Positions 1-6,593 of a stretch of DNA of 8,667 nt are shown here, piece by piece. Below the pieces are notes generated by a model. That model saw nothing but the letters and a program-made list of their open reading frames with translations. It was not told the origin of the DNA and did no database searches. The translations under genes and the position numbers were made by a program. Every line of letters begins with the position of its first letter. Position 1 is the first letter of the stretch. The DNA comes from CAZBQG01 sp964493945 (lineage in GTDB: Bacteria; Pseudomonadota; Alphaproteobacteria; Rhodospirillales; UBA2165). Location of the stretch: contig CAZBQG010000197.1 of assembly GCA_964493945.1 (NCBI GenBank), positions 1 to 8,667 of the forward strand, written 5' to 3'.

Positions 1-2
1 CC

Positions 3-2039
3 ATATCCGGCTCGCCGGTGGTGACCGATGCGAACGACTTCAATTGCGGACTTTACCTAGCCGATGGCTCGATTGTCGTGCTCGGTCCGCAAATTATTTT
101 TCACGCCGGCACAATGTCCACCATCGTGCGCAGCATTATTCAGGATTCGACGGACAATCCCGGTATTCGCGAAGGCGACATGTTCATTCTCAATGATCCC
201 TATCGCGGCGCTATTCATCAGCCCGATGTGTCCATCGTCGCGCCGATTTTTCATGATGGACGCCACGTCGCCTGGGCGGGCGCTTGCGCCCACCAACTCG
301 ACATTGGCGGCCTGAATTTTGGCAGCTGGGCCCACGCCGCAACCGAGGTGCAGCAAGAAGCCATGCTCCTGCCCGGCATCAAGCTGGTCGAGGGGGGCGA
401 GCTGCGCGAGGATCTGTGGCGAATGATCCTCGGCATGAGCCGCCTGCCCCAGGTTATCGGTCTGGATTTGAAGGCCATGATCGCCGCCAACAATGTGGCC
501 ATCCAGCGGCTCGGAGGCATGCTGGACCGCTACGGCATGGAAACAGTCGAAAAAGTAATGAATCGTGAACTCGACACATCGGAGAGCCGGCTTCGCGCCC
601 GCCTTAATGAGATTCCGGATGGCGTCTACCGCGCCCGTGACTTCATCGATCACGATGGTCATGACAATATTCTCTACCAAGTCTGTGTCACCGTGGAAAA
701 GCGGGGCGACAGCATGGTGATCGACTTGGGCGGCACATCCGGGCAATGTCCGGGGTTTATCAACAGCACATATTCCGGCACTAAGGGGGCGCTGTTCGCA
801 GCTATGCTGCCGATCCTGGCGCCGGACATCCGTTGGAACGAGGGTTTGTTGCGTCCGCTCACCATCCGCATGCCGGAGGCCAGTTTATGCAACGCAACCT
901 GGCCGGCTCCTGTTTCCGGCGCCACCGTGTCCACGGCATGGATCGTCAACAATGCAACCGTCGCCGTCTTGTCGCGCATGGTGGGTTGCCTGCCCGACTG
1001 GGCCCACGAGGGACAAGCGGTAACGAAGGGTCATGTTGCGATTATGACCCTGGCCGGGCGCGACCGCGACGGCGGTCCTTATGGAACGATGTTGATGGAT
1101 TCCATGCTGGGTGGCGGCGGTGCTTATGTGGATCATGATGGGCTTGATGGATCCGCCGGTCACGTCATCCCTCGCCCGGCCATAGCTAACATCGAGACGA
1201 CCGAGGCGCACGGCCCCCTACTCTATCTTTTCCGCAGCTTCATGCCGGACACCGGTGGAGCCGGAAACATGCGCGGCGGGAGCAGCGGCGCACTGGCCGT
1301 AACGCCGCACGATACGGACGAGTTGCATGCCATGATCATCAGCCATGGCGTCGAGGTGCCGAATGCCGTCGGGATATTCGGCGGCATGCCGGGTTCGTGC
1401 GGCTACAACCTGAAGCGATCCGGAAACGAGAAGATCGGGACTTTGATCGAAAATGTTACGGGACCCGAGGATTTTATGCGCAATTCGGAAAATTTGGGCG
1501 CCAAACCAGGATACCTGCCGCTTAAACAAGGTGAGGTTCTTGGCTACGCCTGCCAGGGCGGCGGCGGCTATGGCGATCCTTTGACGCGCGACCCCCAATC
1601 GGTTGCCGCCGACATCGCCGAAAGTCTTTTGTCGAGGGCAGCGGCAAAAGCCTATTACGGTGTCGTGGTGCAGGGCGGCCAAGTCGATGTAAAAGCGACC
1701 AAGAGGGCCCGCGACGCAATGCGGCGCAAACGGCTGGGCGGCAAGAAACCGAGCAAGCCGGCATCCGCCGAAGCTTCGGGCGCCTTGCCGGGTCTTCGCG
1801 TTGCAAAAAATCGCCACATGCGTTGCACCTGCGGTTGCGACCTGGCGGCACCCAGCGTCAATTGGAAGAATTGCGTGGTGTGCAGAGAGGTCGACCCGGG
1901 CTCCTGCGGGCGCCATATCCATCTCCATGCCGACCTCATGATGCTTGAGTTTGCTTGTCCGGATTGCGCCCAGGTTCTGGAGGTCGAGATCTGCCGGAAA
2001 GGGGAGACGCCGCTTGCGACGATAGTGCTCGACCCCTGA
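3..2039 (+). CDS. HyuB-type hydantoinase B/oxoprolinase subunit with C-terminal acetone-carboxylase-gamma-like zinc domain (5' partial)
   Basis: The reading frame is open to the left edge, and the GTG at 18 sits inside the family's N-terminal region (the text TDANDFNCGLYLADG matches the usual DFSCALFDADG stretch), so the true start lies upstream. Residues below are counted from codon 18. Family hallmarks are NDPY at 59-62 followed by GAIHQPD, and the glycine-rich GGGGYGDP at 514-521 followed by a DPQSV stretch. After a basic linker (about 560-600) the protein does not stop as plain HyuB does. It continues into a Cys-rich tail with RCTCGCD (Cys 603, 605, 607), NWK at 615-617, Cys 619 and 622, and CPDC at 647-650. 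This spacing resembles the gamma subunit of acetone carboxylase (RCxCGxD, NWK, then CPxCG). HyuB-type subunits work with an ATP-using HyuA subunit, here presumably upstream. I infer a cytoplasmic ATP-dependent carboxylase of acetone/acetophenone type; the substrate is unknown. Confidence 0.9.
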   Translation: MSGSPVVTDANDFNCGLYLADGSIVVLGPQIIFHAGTMSTIVRSIIQDSTDNPGIREGDMFILNDPYRGAIHQPDVSIVAPIFHDGRHVAWAGACAHQLDIGGLNFGSWAHAATEVQQEAMLLPGIKLVEGGELREDLWRMILGMSRLPQVIGLDLKAMIAANNVAIQRLGGMLDRYGMETVEKVMNRELDTSESRLRARLNEIPDGVYRARDFIDHDGHDNILYQVCVTVEKRGDSMVIDLGGTSGQCPGFINSTYSGTKGALFAAMLPILAPDIRWNEGLLRPLTIRMPEASLCNATWPAPVSGATVSTAWIVNNATVAVLSRMVGCLPDWAHEGQAVTKGHVAIMTLAGRDRDGGPYGTMLMDSMLGGGGAYVDHDGLDGSAGHVIPRPAIANIETTEAHGPLLYLFRSFMPDTGGAGNMRGGSSGALAVTPHDTDELHAMIISHGVEVPNAVGIFGGMPGSCGYNLKRSGNEKIGTLIENVTGPEDFMRNSENLGAKPGYLPLKQGEVLGYACQGGGGYGDPLTRDPQSVAADIAESLLSRAAAKAYYGVVVQGGQVDVKATKRARDAMRRKRLGGKKPSKPASAEASGALPGLRVAKNRHMRCTCGCDLAAPSVNWKNCVVCREVDPGSCGRHIHLHADLMMLEFACPDCAQVLEVEICRKGETPLATIVLDP

Positions 2040-2335
2040 TCGGCCTTGACCGCTACGGCCTTTCCCACCTCCGCACCCAGTGCGTTGAATCCTTTGAGAA
2101 ACGCAAGGATCGCTGCTTCCCCTTTAGCACAGAGTTGGGTGGCTGGCGCTATCTATGGTCCGCTTGGCGCGATTTTTCCTCATTGAAATTAGGATTGGCT
2201 AGCAGGTGGCATGTCGGCTCTTGGCTGAGTCTGTTGAAAAAGTCTGATTTGAGCCAGGTTTCCTGTGTCCGCTAGTCGCATGTGCGGACTTTTTGATCCC
2301 GCCACCGATTATATCGGGGCGGGTTTGGTTTTCTT
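2040..2335. other. Intergenic region between the HyuB gene and the sulfatase remnant
   Basis: About 300 bases with no frame that reads as a recognisable protein on either strand. The right part has two overlapping signals: a 6-bp hairpin with a T5 tail (2267-2294), and a stretch at 2227-2244 (GAGTCTGTTGAAAAAGTC) that resembles terminal sequences of some IS5-like elements. None of the three forward frames contains the missing sulfatase N-terminus, so that part was deleted or replaced rather than merely frameshifted. Confidence 0.6.
2267..2294 (+). terminator. Possible rho-independent terminator downstream of the HyuB gene
   Basis: GTCCGC (2267-2272) pairs perfectly with GCGGAC (2284-2289) across an 11-base loop and is followed directly by TTTTT (2290-2294). 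It could end the carboxylase operon, although it lies about 230 bases after the stop codon and the stem is short. An alternative pairing of AAAAAGTC (2237-2244) with GACTTTTT (2287-2294) uses the same right arm. The element may instead be part of a dispersed repeat or a mobile-element end. Confidence 0.4.
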
Positions 2336-3428
2336 ACCTTGCCCGAAATTCTCAAGCGCAATGGCTACGCGACGGCGATGATAGGCAAATATCATCTGGG
2401 GGTGCCGGTCGCCGGCCATAACGGCATTGATCACTGGGTGAGCATGGCCCAAGGCCATACGCTGGATTTTCATGGCAACCGCATGACGGTGAATGGTGAG
2501 AGCTTCATCCATGAAGGCCATTCGGTGGATTTTTTTCCCGAGCAGGCGGTGGATTATATCGACGAACGGGCAGGCAAATTCGATCAGCCTTTTCTTTTGC
2601 TCCTGCCCTATAACGGTCCTTACGGCCACTGGCCGTCCATCAAGGGGCCGCCCAACAACCGCTTCGCCTATCTATATGAAAACACCCCGATGCACTCCGT
2701 GCCGCGCGAGGGGGTGAGCAGGCAAGTCGTGGAGCTCTATGATCTGCGCAAAGATGAGAGCGGCGGCGGTGGCCCCGATTACAGCGCCGTCCTGCGCATC
2801 TCCAACGACCTTCCGTCCTTGCGTAATTATTACTCCCAGATGAGCCTGATCGATGACGGGTGGGAAAGGTTTTCGAGGCGCTGAGGCGCAACCGTCTGGA
2901 GGAGGACACACTGGTCATCTTCACCGCCGATCACGGATTTTCCCTGGGCCATCACGGCTTCTGGGGTCACGGTCAGGCTACATGGCCCTCGAACATGCAT
3001 CGCGTGGCCTACAATATTCCCCTGCTCGCCTGGTTCGGCGGTGAGATTGTGCCCAAACGGACCTCGCGGCGACTGCTGGGTAGCGTGGATCTGTTCGCGA
3101 CCTTGCTGGATTATCTGGGCCTGGAAGGCGTGGCCGGGCCAATGCCCAATCCTTCGCGAAGCTTCGCTCCCATTTTGCGCGACCGCTCTCTGGAATGGGA
3201 GGATGTGGTCTTTCTGGAGCAGGAGGAAACCCGCGCTATTCGCACGCCCGAATGGCTTTACATAAAAAGGTTCAAGCAAAGCAGGGCCTACCCGCTGGAA
3301 GACGAGCTATACGATCTGACCCGGGACCCGGACGAGCGGGGCATGTGATCGGTCGACCCAAATCCAACACGTCCAGGACTTGGCTGTGGAAGGATGCCTG
3401 GAGCGAGGACTGGACGCCCGTTACCTAG
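2336..3428 (+). pseudogene. Sulfatase (alkaline phosphatase superfamily) remnant: N-terminus missing, two frameshifts
   Basis: Three segments in different frames join into one sulfatase-like protein. Segment one (2336-2860) starts inside the family with TLPEILKRNGYATAMIGKYHLG-type text, that is, the second sulfatase signature with its conserved Lys and His. Segment two (2860-about 3340) resumes at VGKVFEALRRNRLEEDT and carries the metal-site text FTADHG, then LGHHGFWGHG. Segment three (about 3340-3428) resumes at GHVIGRP and ends in WLWKDAWSEDWTPVT, a typical sulfatase C-terminal end. Adding one G to the run at 2858-2860 and one to the run at 3338-3341 restores the frame. The active-site C/S-x-P-S-R motif and N-terminal metal Asp residues, which normally precede GKWHLG, are absent, and the C-terminal part also looks shorter than usual between VIGRP and KSNTS. 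Family sulfatases are about 450-550 residues; about 365 codons remain. The product cannot be an active sulfatase even if the frameshifts are sequence errors. Confidence 0.85.
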
Positions 3429-3466
3429 AGCACTTTCCGATCAAATGCGATCATTTTGATGGGCAA
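3427..3466. repeat. Degenerate palindromic intergenic repeat
   Basis: Directly at the sulfatase stop codon lies AGAGCACTTTCCGATCAAATG, then CGATCATTTTGATGG. The two halves (CCGATCAAATG and CATTTTGATGG) form an imperfect inverted repeat around a short centre. From memory, the AGAGCA-TTTCCGATCAAxTG pattern with a palindromic core is a common dispersed intergenic repeat in alphaproteobacterial genomes. I cannot count copies from this window. It lies between two convergent genes, a usual location for such elements. Confidence 0.5.
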
Positions 3467-3551
3467 ATGGGTCTTTCGGGCAGGTGCGGCGCGATGCCTT
3501 AGCATCGGGCAAGCGTCGCAACGCACCCGCAAGGCCCTTGGAACCATCACG

Positions 3552-4526
3552 CTAGGGCCAGGTCCAGCCGGCGAGCCGGATGAGGACTTCCGGCAATTCA
3601 ACATGTTCCAACACGAATTCTGTGCTGATGGACAGGGCCAGGGTTCCGGTCAAGGAAACAAAAATCCCGCTCACCACCCAGATGTCGAACCGCTCATGTT
3701 CCCGGTTGATGAGCCAGGTAAACAGCAGGCGGAATACGGCAGAAGTCTGCTGTATGGGTGAGACCACGGTAACCGGGGCGATGGACAGCGCCATGAAGCG
3801 CGCCGATTGGGACATGACCACCATCAGGCCCGACAGGGTGAACCATTTGGCCGTCGACGCCTCCATGCTCCGCACATGGCGCCAGCGTCCCGGGCGCAGC
3901 AGCACCAGAGCGACGGTCAGGCTCGCCGCCAAATAAGAAATGAGCACGCCGGCCATGCCATGGGCCGGGCTGGTGCCGATTAATACGGCGCGGGCTAGAA
4001 CGGCGCTGGCGCCGAAGCCGAACACTGACAGGATAGCAAAAATTACGCCTTCACTGTAATTGGGGCGGAAGATGGAACTGGCGGTTTGGTTTTTGCCCGC
4101 CCGGCGCCAGTGCAACATGACCATGGGCCCGGCGATGACCAAAAGGATGCCCAGGATGCGCAGCGGTGTGAGCATTTCATCCAGAATCCAGATGGCCAGA
4201 ATAAGCGACATGAGCAGATGGGATTGCTGGATCGGGCTCACCAGATTGGAGCCCATGGCCTTGAGTGCCCGGTAATTGCAATAGCGCCCCCAGGCAAAAT
4301 GGGTCAGGCCCGCCGCCGCCAGCAACCCCATGTCACTCCCGGAAAATTCGCCCAGCAGGCCAAGTGATCCGCTGGCCAATCCGACGATTAAAAGCAGGGG
4401 AACGCCTATGGGCAGGGTGATGGACATTCCCTGCAGGACAGTTCCCGTGAGTACGCCCCGCCGGATGCTGGCCGTGTTCAGTCCGAAGAGGCCAGCCGAC
4501 AGGAGGGCCAGGAGTGCGCCGGGCAC
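3552..4526 (-). CDS. EamA/DMT-family membrane transporter
   Basis: A 324-residue, strongly hydrophobic protein with about ten predicted transmembrane segments in two homologous EamA halves (about residues 5-138 and 160-300). The halves share an internal signature: SPIQQ at 97-101 (in NLVSPIQQSH) and again at 256-260 (in TVVSPIQQTS). Each is followed by a helix, a short charged loop (LDEMLTP, INREHERFD) and a final helix, which is the repeat pattern of the drug/metabolite transporter superfamily. Members are inner-membrane exporters or facilitators of small metabolites; the substrate cannot be read from sequence. The GTG start is the only reasonable one, because an in-frame TAG lies three codons upstream; the ribosome-binding site is weak. 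It follows the LigB-like gene by 29 bases on the same strand and is probably co-transcribed and perhaps translationally helped by it. Confidence 0.88.
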   Translation of the reverse strand: MPGALLALLSAGLFGLNTASIRRGVLTGTVLQGMSITLPIGVPLLLIVGLASGSLGLLGEFSGSDMGLLAAAGLTHFAWGRYCNYRALKAMGSNLVSPIQQSHLLMSLILAIWILDEMLTPLRILGILLVIAGPMVMLHWRRAGKNQTASSIFRPNYSEGVIFAILSVFGFGASAVLARAVLIGTSPAHGMAGVLISYLAASLTVALVLLRPGRWRHVRSMEASTAKWFTLSGLMVVMSQSARFMALSIAPVTVVSPIQQTSAVFRLLFTWLINREHERFDIWVVSGIFVSLTGTLALSISTEFVLEHVELPEVLIRLAGWTWP

Positions 4527-4555
4527 GGACGCCTAGAGCCTGATTTTGCCGCGCC

Positions 4556-5578
4556 CTACTTCCATAAACCAAAAGCCATGGCGTTGCCCGTTCCAGCCGT
4601 CGAGCGGTAGCACGGGAGGTAATCGATCAAATCGAATTCCAACCCGGTTCCCTCGGTCGCACCCATGGCGGCGATCCAGTTCTTAATCTCCGAGGTGCCC
4701 GACTGGAACGAGGATTCGGGCTCGGCCCTGATGGCCTCCTCGTCCCGCTCGGTAATGGCCTTGATCAGGCGGCGGTCCAGATCCTCATCGATGACGAAAT
4801 GGCTGAAGCCGCCGGATGCGGCGATACCCACCTTCAAGTCCTCGTCGTAGGAGCCTATGGCCCGCCCGACCGCCCGGCCGAAGCTGAGCACCCGGCCAAC
4901 CGTCGGCTGATTGGGCGGAAAGAAGGTGTTGATGAAAATGGGCAGGGTGGTCATCCCCGGCGCCCTTTCCATATCCTTCAGAATGCGGCGATAGAAGAAG
5001 CCGAAGGCATGGGGGATACCGTTGGAGCCGAATTCGCCATCGGGCATGCTGCCAGAAACGCCCACATCGAATTCCTCTTTTGTCAGGCTGGTGGCGATAT
5101 GGTTGGCCAGCTCGGCCGCGCCGCCAATTTCCATGTCCTCATCGGGCATATATCCCTTGGATGAAAGGGTGCGCGATTCGTTGAAGGCGGCCTGTCTTTC
5201 ACCGGCCAGGGCCTGATGGTAAACCATCTCGCCGTTATAGATCATGAAGGACGGCATATGGTCGGCGGTGAAGACTTCGTTCTGGTCATCGCCGAAAACC
5301 AAAAGAACATCCAGTTCCGCTTCACTGATCCGTTCCCCCAGCACTTCCAAATGCTCCTGGTTTATTTTGTTGCGGTAGCGGCGTACTTCCAGGGCATTCT
5401 GGCCGGCCAGATTTTCCTCTTTGCGCAGATCCACCAATTCATCGAAGGTATAGTTTTTGCCCCGGAACGGATGGGCCGGATTTATCCTGTCGGCGTCCGT
5501 CCTCAATTCCCATTGTTCCGGTGTCAGTGTCAAAAGCGGGCTGTGTGAACTGCCCACGCCAAGTACGATTTCTGCCAT
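4556..5578 (-). CDS. Class III extradiol ring-cleavage dioxygenase, LigB-like
   Basis: A 340-residue cytoplasmic protein of the LigB superfamily, the Fe(II)-dependent enzymes that open catecholic rings next to the hydroxyl pair. Visible landmarks are GSSHSPLL with His12 (the first metal His in LigB is also residue 12), GDDQNEVF at 96-103, IPHAFGFFY at 188-196, SGGFSHF with His260 (the position of the catalytic His), and GTSEIKNW with Glu297 (the third metal ligand in LigB). At the position where LigB-type enzymes have the second metal His (a DH motif), this protein has Gln99 in DDQ. Related subfamilies may share this change, so the metal site could be altered or the nearby His107 could serve. 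ATG is preceded by a strong Shine-Dalgarno sequence (GGGAGGGG at 5593-5586). It is the first gene of a two-gene unit with the EamA transporter. The substrate is unknown. Confidence 0.88.
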   Translation of the reverse strand: MAEIVLGVGSSHSPLLTLTPEQWELRTDADRINPAHPFRGKNYTFDELVDLRKEENLAGQNALEVRRYRNKINQEHLEVLGERISEAELDVLLVFGDDQNEVFTADHMPSFMIYNGEMVYHQALAGERQAAFNESRTLSSKGYMPDEDMEIGGAAELANHIATSLTKEEFDVGVSGSMPDGEFGSNGIPHAFGFFYRRILKDMERAPGMTTLPIFINTFFPPNQPTVGRVLSFGRAVGRAIGSYDEDLKVGIAASGGFSHFVIDEDLDRRLIKAITERDEEAIRAEPESSFQSGTSEIKNWIAAMGATEGTGLEFDLIDYLPCYRSTAGTGNAMAFGLWK

Positions 5579-5585
5579 TTTTTTT

Positions 5586-5593
5586 CCCCTCCC
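5586..5593 (-). promoter_or_regulatory. Strong ribosome-binding site of the LigB-like gene
   Basis: Read on the minus strand the sequence is AAGGGAGGGGAAAAAAATG, a near-ideal purine-rich Shine-Dalgarno element seven bases before the ATG at 5578. It fixes the start chosen for the dioxygenase and suggests efficient translation. Confidence 0.7.
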
Positions 5594-5690
5594 TTAAAAA
5601 CGCCGTTAATCCTTTGTTTTCCTTTTCCACTTTACCATGGCCGCTGCCTTGTTGAAAGCGTACGCCCGGCAAGGAGGCTGCGTGCAAGCA

Positions 5691-6566
5691 ATGCCTGAAA
5701 ATAATGGACCATCCTGGCCCAAGACCCCCGCCGGCACGACGGGCTGGGAGACCGTGTTTGAGGACCCTCAAACCGGGCTCATCGCACTGATTCATCAGGC
5801 CCACACGGAGACGGCGCTCTGTGACTGCACGGCCCTGATCATCGAGCAGCTCCATTCGCACAAGGATGATCCGGCCGTGGTCAAGCAGTTCACCGACCAA
5901 CTTCATCAACTCATCCCCGATGACACCAAGGGAGAGGATCTGGCCCCCACCATGGAGGCGGTCATCGCCGTCCTCCGCCAGATCAAACAAGAACGGATAG
6001 CCAAGGCGGAACAGTTTCTGGCCGAGATTGAAGATCAGGAGCGCAAGGTCCAATCCAAGGCGCGCAAGGAACGCAGAAAAACCAGTCTGGCGGCGGAAGC
6101 GGTCAGGAAGGAAGAGGCGAGGCGTTCTCCCCTGCTTTGGGGGGGATTGGGTCTGGCGGCGGTGGGACTGATCGCCGTGGTGGTGGTGAGCTTTCTCTCG
6201 CCTGAAAAAAGAGCCCTATCTGGTTCTCATTGAGCAAATGAGGATGGCGGCCAGGGGCGAGCCGATCGAGAAACATGTCATGGGCGGCAGGCTCAGGACC
6301 GGCAGGAAAGCTGGTAAATCGACGGTCACCGCCGAGTGGGTCCCCCATCACGAATGTCTCAACGTGTCTTGGGTGCTGCTCAATCAAGGCATCATCGCCA
6401 TCAACGGGATTGTGTCAAAACGCATGTCCCAGACCATCATCGAGGGGCTTTGCGCGAAGAGGGGGTGACGGCAACCGTAATCTGGTATCCCAACAACGGA
6501 AATAACACGAATTATTCCGTGCAAACCGCATCGGCAGCAGATAATAGTAATAACATCGCCTGCTGA
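5691..6566 (+). pseudogene. Single-pass membrane protein of unknown function, split over three frames
   Basis: I do not recognise the family. Segment one (5691-6233) reads as a 180-residue protein. It has an N-terminal soluble part with a CDC motif at 44-46, a charged helical stretch likely to be coiled coil (about 95-145, rich in K, E, R), a KEEARR stop, and one transmembrane helix at about 148-169 (GGLGLAAVGLIAVVVVSFL). It then runs out of frame after PEK. From the A6 run at 6205-6210 the +1 frame continues with EPYLVLIEQM and on through HVMGGRLRTGRKAGKS and VSWVLLNQGIIAINGIV to a stop at 6466-6468. A second shift near 6457-6465 leads to EGVTATVIWYPN and a stop at 6564-6566, 27 bases before the next gene. 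Charge bias suggests a cytoplasmic N-terminus and periplasmic C-terminus. The start at ATG 5691 has AAGGAGG 13 bases upstream; GTG 5682, 4 bases after it, is a possible alternative. It may be a decayed gene, a sequence error, or a gene using slippage at A6. Confidence 0.6.
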
Positions 6567-6593
6567 AGACAGAGACAACAGGGAGAATATAGC

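Noticed and set aside
57..746. Long minus-strand open frame of 229 codons opposite the HyuB gene
   Set aside because: It lies entirely opposite a well-supported gene, has no recognisable domain, and is His/Ala/Gly-rich as expected for an antisense shadow in GC-rich DNA. The minus-strand frame at 1218-1928 is rejected for the same reason.
2042..2063. GGCC repeat followed by TTT right after the HyuB stop, as a terminator
   Set aside because: The stem is only four pairs with a long loop and three T; too weak to call.
1655..2110. Minus-strand text ILAFLKGFNALGAEVGKAV just downstream of the HyuB gene
   Set aside because: It looks protein-like for about 30 residues, but the frame has a stop upstream, runs into antisense of the HyuB gene, and matches no family I can name.
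3492..3507. Perfect six-pair hairpin CGATGC-CTTA-GCATCG as a bidirectional terminator
   Set aside because: No T-run follows on either strand; noted only as part of the repeat-like region.
3456..3761. Plus-strand frame of 101 codons in the convergent gap
   Set aside because: Most of it lies opposite the 3' end of the EamA gene, and its product shows no family features.
6201..6215. Classical -1 programmed ribosomal frameshift at the A-run
   Set aside because: The continuing protein is in the +1 frame relative to the first segment, so a dnaX-like A AAA AAG -1 slip would give the wrong frame.
6510..6560. Promoter with GATAAT at 6540-6545 for the binding protein gene
   Set aside because: The -10-like hexamer is present, but no acceptable -35 lies 16-18 bases upstream; an AT-rich stretch alone is not enough.
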